NCBI GenBank assembly: GCA_028023455.1
Contig: JAQFVV010006232.1
Span: 62,001 to 126,000, forward strand
Source of the DNA: Epiperipatus broadwayi
Lineage: Eukaryota > Onychophora > Udeonychophora > Euonychophora > Peripatidae
Direction of reading: 5' to 3'
Length of the DNA stretch: 64,000 bases
Shown here in pieces: positions 1-9,260 of this stretch. The notes beneath the pieces are model-generated. The model saw only the letters and a program-made list of their open reading frames with translations, was not told the DNA's origin and ran no database searches. The position numbers and the translations under genes were made by a program. Numbering within the stretch: the first letter of the stretch is position 1; each line of letters starts with the position of its first letter.

Positions 1-476
1 TTTTTTTACCATTTAAATGTAAGATTATATATACATATTTTAAAAGCTACAGCTTTTATTGCTTTGCATGTTCTCTAGTCAAAGAGTTCTAAAATAAAAC
101 AGTTTTATCCTAGTTGCGTGTTTAATCAATATATTGTGAAGCGTCAAATTTTATGTAATTTTCTTTTTCAAAAGAAACACGTTCATAAAGTTAGAAAACT
201 TTAAATAGACAGATGCTTATGCTTACGTGAAGTGTCCGATTTCACGGACCTACTTTTAAAAAAAAAGCTTTACAAGCACATGAAGGCTTAAGTTGTCACT
301 AGAAGGTAAGTTATTGTTTATTTGCAAAGATAATTCCTTTGTCCACCATAATAAAAGATGGAATTTTAATTAAATAATCGTGGCGACCACATGCTATAAA
401 ATTTACATATATTGTATAAATGTTAACTATTGTATTTATTTAATTTTTCGTCCCTGAAAAATTCCCAAAGTTGTCA
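1..476. other. AT-rich stretch, no feature seen
   Basis: I see no coding pattern, RNA gene or clear repeat here apart from short A and T runs. Confidence 0.5.
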
Positions 477-590
477 AGCATTGGTGGTCGAGAGGTCAGC
501 GACAGCTGTTTTATAAGCTGTTGTCCCGGGTTAGCGGGTTCGCTTCCCGGCTGATGCTATGACACATGAGAAAAAAAAAATCCCAAAGTT
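477..590 (+). repeat. tRNA-derived SINE (head plus A-rich tail)
   Basis: A box-A-like segment (GGTGGTCGAGAGGT, 483-496) is followed 40 bp later by a box-B-like segment (GGGTTCGCTTCCC, 536-548). The AGCAT/ATGCT ends resemble an acceptor stem. An A10 run follows the ATGACACATGAG tail. A second, truncated copy with the same box B and the same tail lies on the minus strand at 26,645-26,695, so this is a dispersed family and not an isolated tRNA pseudogene. The spacing suggests descent from a class II (long variable arm) tRNA, but the parent tRNA cannot be named. Confidence 0.7.
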
Positions 591-639
591 GCTTGCTTGC
601 ACAATCGGTTTTTTCTTTCTTATTGAATCAACATCTTCC

Positions 640-760
640 TTATAATTAAAAAATGAATAACTGAAATCATTCATCCTATAAATTTGTTCCATATTTGGAG
701 ACACATACTTTTCCAATAATAAATAGATATATATTTATTTGATTTGCATTTCCTTCAAAC
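640..760. repeat. Dispersed repeat, copy also at 9,390-9,510
   Basis: The segments around CTATAAATTTGTT, ACACATACTTTTCC, TAAATGGATAT-like and GCATTTCCTTC recur in the same order at 9,390-9,510 with about 80% identity by eye. The family is not recognised. Confidence 0.45.
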
Positions 761-2640
761 GTTTTGTGACCATGATGTCATACATTAAAATTTCAATGTC
801 ACTTTTCTAAATGAAAATCCTGCGTAGTTTGTATACTATTTTATTTTAAATTTATATAACACTGTGACCTGGTTCATGGTCATAACAATCAACTCACTTG
901 CAGATTTTTAATCAATTTTGATTTCAATTTTCACTCTTAAGTCTTATGCTATGCCAATTTTACACTTTTGCCAGCCTTACAAGTTTATGTTTCTCTCATT
1001 ATACTATCTTGTCCTTATTTCATGGGTAGAAAAAACATAAGAATTGAACCTATTCCATGATCTCCACTGGGATTAAATATTAAGTCAATTCATCGATTTC
1101 CTTACCACTTTAGAAAATTTTCTTATCAATGATATTTTCCATAATGACAAGAAAAACCTGAACAACTGCATCAATCTCTCCAATTATTGACTATTTTTCA
1201 ACTCAAACAATGGCAGTATGTGTGCTTTTTAATAATTTGACTGTATCTCAGAATTATAAATCCATTTAACTCAACATTAATTATGCTTACCTACAATTTC
1301 TACCTAAGAACATTTATGTAATGTTCAGGCAGACTTAACTAATATCGCAAAAACAATTTGTTTGAATTAGGTATTATTTATCTGCCAAGATGAAATAAGT
1401 CCAGGAATTCTCCAGTGGTCCTTTAACTTCAGAAGAGTATGCCATTAACTCATGTCTTGCTAATTATTTTTAAAGGACAACATGGTTAATTAGCTCATAT
1501 TTGTGATTCTATAATCTTCAATGAACAAATGCTTCAGAGATATCCATCAACATTACACAATCTTTATTTCTCCAAAGATCTTTGGAATGTTATTATATAT
1601 CAATTCTTCTTCTTTACTTCATCCAACATCACCACCCACAAAATTTTCTCACTTCATTTTATTTTATATTTTAATCTGTATCTTACTGTTTACTATAATT
1701 AAAACTTTGCCATATCTATATACAATAAACAATTAATAAAGCAATCTTTTCATGTCTGCTACTTTTTAATATTCTTACATCTGGAACAAATTTGTATTTG
1801 ATACTCACAAAGTTTATAAGTGGTTCTGCTTTAAGTATCTAATCTTGATATTAATTTTAGACACATTGCTTTAGCTATATACAAAATTAATTACTTCATT
1901 TTCCATGAGCTACATTCACATCTAAGCATAATATTAAGTAAATAGTATATTAATTATAAATATTATGTCTTGACAAGTTGTCGTCATTTTCAATTATTTG
2001 TTATTAACAACCAAACACTGGTATCTGAGAGTAATATAACACCGATATCTGAGAAATAATATCTTTTTTCTTTTGAATTTAATTTTTGCTACAGTCATCC
2101 TTGAACTAAATCCCCAGAATAATAATTTTTCCACTAAAAGTATTTATAAACATCTTCCAAATGGGATTTTCTTTGACTTTTCTTCAATCTTTATATATTC
2201 TATTTAAAAGGCTTCTTCAGGATTTACAACAATTATAATTCTTTTACATAATGTTTCAGTTTTATGATGATATCCTCATTGAGTTTAGATTCTCTAGTCT
2301 TCTCTTTCTTATTGGATTTTTCAATCTTAACATCTTTCAGAATATTTCTCCCAATATTTTTCAGCCATTCTTAATTTATTTCTGATAATTCTTTATTTAG
2401 TCTTTTATTTTTTTGAACTATTTATTTTTCTACTTGTTTTTTTATTTCTTTAAACATTTTCTTCACTATTATAGTGAATTGTTTATTATATTTTGCCATT
2501 GGAAATTCTGGTCTCTTTTGAATGGGTTTTATGGATATTATTATCTGCTACTATCTTTGGTAAAGAAATTTTTGTGGTTTTAGTCACCTAGTTTCCATTT
2601 TCGTGGCTACTATCTTTGTTTTAACTAGTTATCATAAATA
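761..2640. other. AT-rich intergenic DNA, no gene seen
   Basis: The only open frame (1,521-1,736) has biased, low-complexity composition, no recognisable domain and no neighbours. I see no RNA gene or strong repeat. Confidence 0.5.
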
Positions 2641-2644
2641 TATT

Positions 2645-2885
2645 GTAATGGTCAGACTAGCATATTTCACAATTTTATATTTCTCTATTTATTTATATAA
2701 GTTACATAGACCCACCTGACTTTAAGCATCAGGTAAACATTACACTGCTCCATTTGTAATGCTGGGCTAAATCACTGAGAACATAAGTTATTCTGATGAA
2801 GGATGGTAGTCCAAGAAATCTTACATAAACAAAATAACAAACTATGCAATAATAATTTATTTACAAGTGCACTTTTAATTGATGA
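2645..2885. repeat. Dispersed repeat H, copy 1
   Basis: This segment shares ordered blocks with 6,385-6,690. These are CACAATTTTATATTTCTCTA, CTTTAAGCATCA, GAGAACATAAGTTA and TTTACATAAACAAAATAACA, followed by AATAATTTATTTACAAGTG. Both copies are in the same orientation, and the second carries an extra block of about 60 bp. No coding potential is seen. Confidence 0.6.
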
Positions 2886-3035
2886 ACAACTTATTGCTAC
2901 AAAATATATAATCATTAATTGATATGCAATGTATTACTTTAACAAAATCCTTTAATCCATATACATTATAGTATCAATATATTCATAGATAATGTCACAA
3001 TCACCATATCTTTAACCCTTAGTTTAATAAATGTA

Positions 3036-3490
3036 AATATAATTCTATGCATATAAATTAAATCAATAACAAATAAACAAACACACTCTTCTATTTTAAA
3101 ACCAGCTCATTAATTTCAATATATATACAAAACAAAACACATGAAAACTTCTTTATAAATCTTGATTTATTATATGAACTATTAAAAAGTACAAAAAATA
3201 CTCCAACATTTCAACTATATTCTTTTATAATCTTTATTAAGGAACAACTAAAAAATGTATAAAACCACATAAAAAAATAATTGTTTGTTAGAAGATTTTT
3301 ATTGTGGAATATTTGTATTTATATTTATTGTTTGTTTTATATGTTTTTTAATTGTTCCTTGATAAAGTGTATAAAGAATATAATTGAAGCATTGAAATAT
3401 TTTTTGTACTTTGTAATAGTTCATGTAATAAATCAAGATTTAAAGAGAAGTTTACATGGGGGTTGTTTTGTATATAATTCTATGCATGTA
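3036..3490. repeat. Foldback (inverted) repeat, about 145 bp arms
   Basis: The left arm, about 3,109-3,255, is the imperfect reverse complement of 3,336-3,480. Paired blocks include TATATACAAAACAA with TTGTTTTGTATATA, and AAATCTTGATTTATTA with TAATAAATCAAGATTT. The loop is about 80 bp. It looks like a MITE-like hairpin or a head-to-head duplicate. The frame at 3,281-3,493 lies inside the arm and is not a gene. Confidence 0.65.
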
Positions 3491-5029
3491 TGAATTTATA
3501 AATATAACATTCCTTTGACTTGCATGTCCTAATACTTAAATATACATATGTTCTATATGGGATAGACATCAACGCTATTTTTATCACAATAATCATAAGT
3601 AATGGTCTTTTTTATATCCTATTTCTAAACAGAACTGCTTATATAATAATAATTATAAAGGGATGACCATTTTGATTCTAACCCTAATTGAATAAACCTT
3701 CTTTACAATAATTATAAGGAGTTACCTTTTGTCCAAAGATAATTTACTACAACTCCAATTTATACAGGGACTATTCATTTTGAGATGGATCCCTATCTCC
3801 CATATGGATGCGAACACATGTAAACTATTAAACATTGAACAAATAACTTCACATATATAAATCAGTCTACATAAAATTTAATTTTCAGATAGCAAATATA
3901 AGTTTAACTACAAATAAATGCGACTAGGTGGAAATAATTACATCATTAATTACGGTTGTTTGAGACTTAGGCCATTATTTTTTTGCTTTTCTTTTTATTA
4001 ATAACTTACATAAATTTCAAAAGCTTAGCATATATATGGGATATATAATAATTATTTTTAAAAAAAAATAATCCAAGTTATTACAAATTCATTTTTTTAA
4101 AATTTACAGTTTCTTTTAAAATAATACCCAGATAATAAGCCTTGTTTACAAATCCAAATTATTTAAAATAAAGTCCAAATCACTCTTTAAATATGACACC
4201 AAAACAAAATAATTGTCACCTTTTTTCAGACAAATATTAAAAGCCCATTTATAGAGATATTTAATATAGTCTTGTAATTTCTGTCTTTTAAATAAGTGCT
4301 AATTTTTCATTTCTGTTATTCAAAATATGATTCAAAAGTGTTTCAGATTAGATATAGCTAAACTGTTAATAATGTTCTTGCTTTTTATTTAAAAGGCATA
4401 GTCAATCCTGGGATTTGAATAAAGTAATATTCCCTTCTGATCCAAAAGAAAAGAAAAAAAACTAATTTTATATCCAAATCTTAGTTTCTTTTCATAAACC
4501 TCATTTTAGTTCTTTTTTTAAAAAAAGAAAAAACAAACAAATTTGCATAGACTTAGCATAGAAGAAAAAAATTTTCTTATTTATTTATTTATTTTATCTA
4601 AGTATTAAAATGAATAATAGATTGTTCATTTTAAATTCTCAATTTTGAAAAAAAAAAAAACAATAAAAAAATTGTTTGTATTTATTGAAAGTTTTTTTGG
4701 GATGTTCAATGGGCATTTTATATTCAGCCATTGTTCGATAATGTAAAATTATTCAGGTGTAGTTTGAAAGTAAAGTTTATCTGGAAGCTTTTGCTTTCAT
4801 GGCAACTGTGGAAAAAAGCAATTAATATGAGGGAAAATATGTTTTATTTTTTCTCAGGTGTAAATAAAGTTATTGATCAGTGAAATTCTTCTTTGAACAT
4901 AACTCTGTAGAAATACCATACATCTGTATAACACATAGATTTAATGTTTAATTGATGCTTTTGAATTTCTTTTTTCAATAGATTAATCAGCATGAGAGAC
5001 AAGTCTTCATTTAGTTTGTGCATTAAACA
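3491..5029. other. AT-rich DNA, no feature seen
   Basis: There are many homopolymer A and T runs. I see no coding pattern or clear repeat. Confidence 0.45.
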
Positions 5030-6050
5030 ATGGTTCTATTTCATTTTGGAGATAAAAGAAACTTTGCTCCATTTTTATTTGTGTTTGTTTATTCCATTGC
5101 TAAATTGTGGATGGCACTTAATATAGTGCTTTACATTCTTTTGATTCATATGACATTGGTTGTGAGCTTTTAGGCTTATCCTCATGTATTTGGATGTTTA
5201 GTTATAACAGTTCCTGTTTATTTTTACTTTTCTTCAGTAGTGTTAGTTCATTATCATCTATTTGTGTTTGTTCAACAGATACATCTTCTGCTGTTTGTTC
5301 TTTTATTTGAAGGTGCTTATAGTTATTTTATAGATTTTCATCTATTAGTTTTGGGTCAGATTCATTTAAAAGTTCATCACATATTTTTGGTTCATTGTCT
5401 GATTTTAAAAGCAAATGAGCTTGTTCATTCACTATGATTTGATCCATTGCTTCTTTTTGAATTTATACTCTTGCATTGTTTTGCTCATCACCTATTTGTT
5501 TGAATCATGTAGTTTTTGCTCTGGTTTAAATGGGTTGCAAAAATTATCCATCCATTTTTGCCTCTTAAATTCCAGCTGTTTTTGATTATCTTCAAATCTC
5601 AATTGCATATGTTTTAGATTATTTTCAAACTTGATTCTCTCTGCTTTTGGTTAAGTTCTATACATTTTGATTAACTTCTATGGTTTGATTTATTTGATCC
5701 ATTTGCTTTTGATTATCTTTTTGATTATTTTCTATATTTTGTTTATATGTTCAATATGCTTTTGATTATTTTCCATGGTTTGATTTATTTGTTCCATTTG
5801 CTTTTGATTATTTTCCATCTAATTTTACTATTATGCTAAACATGCACATCATGTCTAATTGTGATGATGTTGCAGTATTCTCATGCATTTTTATTTTTTT
5901 ATTAATCTCTTTATGCTTCATTTGATTGCATGAATCATTATCTGGATGAGCATTGCCTATATACAAAGTTTCTAAGCTTGTTTCTTCACAGCTGGTTTTA
6001 GAAGTATTTGCTTCCAATATCTTATGCTACTCTTCATACTTTTTATTTTC
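5030..6050 (-). pseudogene. Decayed Q/N/K-rich coiled-coil reading frame
   Basis: Read on the minus strand, this region gives stretches of hydrophilic protein broken by stops and frameshifts. At 5,808-6,017 an open start includes KEINKKIKMHENTATSSQ. At about 5,740-5,830 a short unit (MENNQKQMEQINQT) repeats about every 14 residues, encoded by a 42 bp DNA repeat. At about 5,490-5,650 a stretch of about 45 residues without a stop contains LRFEDNQKQLEFKRQ then KWMDNFCNPFKPEQK. The heptad-like Q/E/K pattern suggests a coiled coil. I do not recognise the family; a decayed retroelement ORF or a degenerated host exon are both possible. No intact start-to-stop frame remains. Confidence 0.45.
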
Positions 6051-6384
6051 ATTATCCATTTTAACAATACTGAAAATTTTTAAATGCAATAAATTTATTA
6101 TGTGCTATAGAATTGTAACTGGATATATCATCAACAGTGCTAGACCAACCCCTGTAACACTCCAAAACATTACATATATTTGTATGTCTTCTTCATGGTG
6201 CAACCTGTTTTTTTATTTCTTGTTGTTTTTTTGTTTTATAATATAATATACAATATAGAAAAAATAATTGTTTAGCCAATTATATCATTCATCTAAGTTC
6301 AGGCAAATGGGAGTTTATGACAGATACATTCATGATCACATCCAAGTGAACAAAATTTTACAATTAGTGGGTGTTACTGTGTAA

Positions 6385-6690
6385 TGATCAGTCTAGCATA
6401 ATTCACAATTTTATATTTCTCTATTTTTTATTTACATAAATTACACAGGTCCCATCTGGCTTTAAGCATCAAGAAATAAACTAATACATGTATATCCCAA
6501 TTAATATTTTATTCAATATAATAATGTTACCATTACACAGCCCCATTTGCAATGCCTAGCTAAGTTGCAGAGAACATAAGTTACTTCCAATGAATGATAG
6601 TAGATCAAGCAATTTTACATAAACAAAATAACAAATCAAGCAGTAATAATTTATTTACAAGTGTACTTATTAAATGATGTACAACTTATA
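6385..6690. repeat. Dispersed repeat H, copy 2
   Basis: Partner of the repeat at 2,645-2,885, in the same orientation. The internal insertion around 6,470-6,535 is absent from copy 1. Confidence 0.6.
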
Positions 6691-6834
6691 TTCTTTAATA
6701 AAATTAACAAATCATATAGCAATAATTTATTTAAGTAATATAATTTTCTACTTCTTCTTTTTCTATGCATTGATTTCTATTATAACATATCATACCACTT
6801 ACACCTTTTTAGAAACTTTATCAATACTTTTATT

Positions 6835-6890
6835 TGTATTAAACTAACAGTTTTGATTGTCCTGCAGTCATCATCAGAGTTACAATATTC
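6835..6890 (-). ncRNA. Decayed hammerhead ribozyme fold (family G)
   Basis: Read on the minus strand: a CUGAUGA core (6,871-6,877), then one extra U, then stem II GACUG/CAAUC around a CAGGA loop. AAAA stands where GAAA is expected (6,851-6,854), followed by a stem III hairpin CU-GUU-AG and then U and U. Stem I can form UUGUA/UACAA beyond a 3x3 internal loop. A sister copy at 22,118-22,165 keeps GAAA and perfect GACUG/CAGUC pairing, so the losses here look like CpG decay. It is probably inactive. Confidence 0.5.
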
Positions 6891-6897
6891 AAATATG

Positions 6898-7311
6898 CGG
6901 AGTTCAAACTCAGACTTTCACTTGACCCACCACTCTCAGTACCATCTCATATTGCTGACTCACCTGGCTTTGAACATTCCATCTTCATATTTTCAATGAA
7001 ATGGAAGGATAAAGAGTTGTGAGTTGGAATAATTTGAAGCCTGTCCATTAAAGTATAAAGATTGGCTATCTTAATATAAAGCTGAGAACTGATTATATAT
7101 ATGTGTGGGGATAGTAATCTAGACCAACTGATGATTGCTGGTTTAGCATGAAATACGTATATTGGTGATTATTTATCTTTTCAACATGTGTGTGATCAGG
7201 TGAGTAAGCAATATGAGATGGCACTGAGAGTGGTGGGTTGTGTGAAAGTCTGAGTTTGAACCCCACATATATTACATATATAAATGCAGGTTTAGTCCTG
7301 TACAATGTATT
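6898..7311 (+). mobile_element. Hammerhead element family 2, copy a
   Basis: The insertion is bounded by a 14 bp direct duplication, AATATTCAAATATG (6,884-6,897 and 7,312-7,325). Inside, a partial arm of about 70 bp reads in one direction (6,898-6,967) and is followed by a full arm of about 345 bp in the opposite direction, giving a hairpin junction near 6,967. The full arm carries an intact hammerhead core. The duplicated target sits between the decayed hammerhead repeat on the left and the inverted repeat that starts at 7,312. The frame on the minus strand at 7,093-7,320 is a by-product of the repeat. Known context: Penelope-like elements and retrozymes combine hammerheads, LTR-like arms and 10-15 bp duplications. 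Assignment to them is inference. Confidence 0.75.
7123..7166 (+). ncRNA. Hammerhead ribozyme, family 2 copy a (core intact)
   Basis: Stem I is ACCAA (7,123-7,127) with UUGGU (7,162-7,166). The core is CUGAUGA (7,128-7,134). Stem II is UGCU/AGCA with loop GGUUU, preceded by a U-U mismatch. GAAA is at 7,150-7,153. Stem III is the palindrome UACGUA (7,154-7,159), then U and A, so cleavage would fall after 7,161. A self-complementary stem III means two copies would pair as a dimer, as known for short-stem III type I hammerheads. Every conserved core base is present. Confidence 0.8.
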
Positions 7312-8062
7312 AATATTCAAATATGTAAATAAGCATTTATTTTTATAGCACTCTGCTTTATAAATTGTAATACATTAAAGATCAGCCTTTTCAAGCTATT
7401 GTGCATGCACTTTTTACAAGTGTTAATAATAAATGAATACTTTCACTCCCACATGAGATATAGTATTTAAGAAAGAATAAAATGAATCCACTTATTCTTT
7501 CCAACCCAAATGCTTATATATGGGCAAATCTTAAGTACTGGAAGTAAAAGCATGAGGATAGACCACTCACTTTAAATTACTGATTATGATGTCTGAATGA
7601 ATGACGTCGACAAAATTATCTAGAATTTACTAAATGTCACTCTCAAGTGAAACTTAAACATATGTAAATAAGCATTTATTTTTATAGTGCTCTGCTTTAT
7701 AAATTGTAATACATTAAAGACCAGCCTTTTCAAGCTATTGTGCATGTGCTTTTTATGAGTGTTAATAATAGATGAATACTTTCACTCCCAACACGAGATA
7801 TAGTATTTAAGAAAAAATAAAATGAATCCACTTATTCTTTCCAACCCAAATAGCTTGAAAAGGCTAATCTTTAATGTATTACAATTTATAAAGCAGTGTT
7901 GCTTATTTACATATGTTTAAGTTTCACTTGAGAGTGACGTTTAGTAAATTCTAGATAATTTTGTCGACGTCATTCATTCAGACATTGTAATCAGTAATTT
8001 AAAGTGAGTGGTCTATCCTTACGCTTTCACTTCCAATACTTAAGATTTGCCCATATATAAAA
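7312..8062. repeat. Inverted/direct compound repeat F
   Basis: An arm at 7,312-7,506 recurs directly at 7,661-7,855, separated by a 150 bp middle segment. It is followed by a partial inverted arm (about 7,856-7,912) and an inverted copy of the middle segment (7,913-8,060). The layout is arm, middle, arm, inverted partial arm, inverted middle. This resembles the hammerhead elements nearby, but I find no hammerhead core in it. A single inverted arm lies at 18,455-18,615. Confidence 0.7.
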
Positions 8063-8079
8063 AAGACAGTTGACTCCCA

Positions 8080-8135
8080 TGATACATTTCATGCTGAACC
8101 AGCACTCATCAGTTGGCCCAGGTACTATCTTCCAT
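8080..8135 (-). ncRNA. Truncated family 2 hammerhead fragment (copy h)
   Basis: On the minus strand: CUGAUGA (8,106-8,112), stem II GUGCU/AGCAU with loop GGUUC, then GAAA (8,087-8,090). The sequence beyond GAAA no longer matches the UACGUA consensus and the base at the cleavage position is G, so it should not cleave. It abuts the repeats on both sides and lacks the rest of the arm. Confidence 0.55.
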
Positions 8136-8139
8136 ATAT

Positions 8140-8480
8140 ATCTCTATTCTATGAAGAGTATTTATCTATAGTAAATTGTTACATTTTTATTTACCATTGT
8201 CAAACTTACTCCACTCACAACATTGACACCATCCACCTCAGATAAATACAATAATGATTATTACACATTCACCATGTGTGTATGTTCAAAATTAAAAAAT
8301 CAGATATATTAATCTTTAATTGAGGTTTAAAGTTTATATCTGTGCTAGAGATAATCTCTATTTTAGAAAATCATTAATAATAATCATTATTGTATTTATC
8401 TGAGGTGGGTGGTGTCAAAGTTGTGAGTGGAGTGAGTTTGACAATGGTAAATAATGTAACAATTTACTTCAGAAATACTT
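8140..8480. repeat. Inverted repeat, about 100 bp arms
   Basis: The left arm (8,165-8,265) and right arm (8,374-8,475) are near-perfect reverse complements. Examples are CTCCACTCACAAC with GTTGTGAGTGGAG, and CACCTCAGATAAATACAATA with its complement. The spacer is about 108 bp. It has the form of a MITE or foldback element. The immediate ends carry GGTACTA and TAGTACC. Confidence 0.65.
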
Positions 8481-8911
8481 TTGTAATCTGATGTCTAGTA
8501 CCTGTTTGCCAAAAACATGTTCTCTGCAACTAAAAAACTAATCCATTCATTTGTGCAAGATGCTTACATTTCTGAAACTTTTCATCACGTTTTTCAAATC
8601 CTTAATTACTTGTGGGTTCTATGGTCAATAGATTGTTTATCAAATTGTAACTTTTTAATTTTACAACTTAAACATTTATTGCTTGGAAATATTGGTTTAA
8701 TATCACAACTTGACAAAACTGAATTTTATACATTAAACTCAGACTACAAATCATGATTTTCATTTGCAATTAAAAGTCTTTAAATATATATCTTAGGTAA
8801 TGATATTTTTATTAGATCAAACATATTTCTACAAAATAAGGCATTGTATATTCGCATATATTAAATCCTGTTAATTATAATGAAAGTTGAAATTTTAATT
8901 AAATAGTTTTG

Positions 8912-9242
8912 AACTCAGAATTTTACACGACCTTCAGCTCTCCATGTCATCTCTTATTGCGGATCCACCTGATCATACACATGTTGAAAAGATAAATAAT
9001 CACCAATATACGTATTTCATTCTAAAACAGCAATCATCAGTTGGTCCGGATTACTATCTCCACACATATATACAATCAGTGCTCAGCTTTATATTAAGAT
9101 AGCCAATCTTCATACTTTAATGGACAGGCTTCAAACTATGCCAACCCACAACTCTTCAGCCATCCATTTCATTGAAAATCTGATGATGGAACATTCAAAT
9201 TATATTATATATGTGCAGGTGTGTGTATGTCTGTACAGTGTA
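8912..9242 (-). mobile_element. Hammerhead element family 2, copy b (solo arm)
   Basis: A single arm of about 331 bp is flanked by a duplication of about 17 bp. The left is TTAATTAAATAGTTTTG (8,895-8,911); the right is the same with one extra T (9,243-9,260). The hammerhead reads on the minus strand. The same arm occurs at about 7.1, 13.8, 14.8, 37.4, 37.9 and 55.7 kb. Confidence 0.75.
9002..9045 (-). ncRNA. Hammerhead ribozyme, family 2 copy b
   Basis: On the minus strand: stem I ACCAA/UUGGU (9,041-9,045 with 9,002-9,006), CUGAUGA (9,034-9,040), GAAA (9,015-9,018), stem III palindrome UACGUA (9,009-9,014), then U and A. The catalytic core is complete. Stem II has one extra mismatch (G opposite A), so the fold is weaker than copy a. 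Confidence 0.7.
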
Positions 9243-9260
9243 TTAATTTAAATAGTTTTG

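Noticed and set aside
2785-2830. CTGATGA followed by GGA and TCC blocks and GAAAT in repeat H, a possible hammerhead
   Set aside because: Two extra bases separate the hairpin from GAAA, no stem I or NUH site fits, and the other copy (6,590) does not preserve the core.
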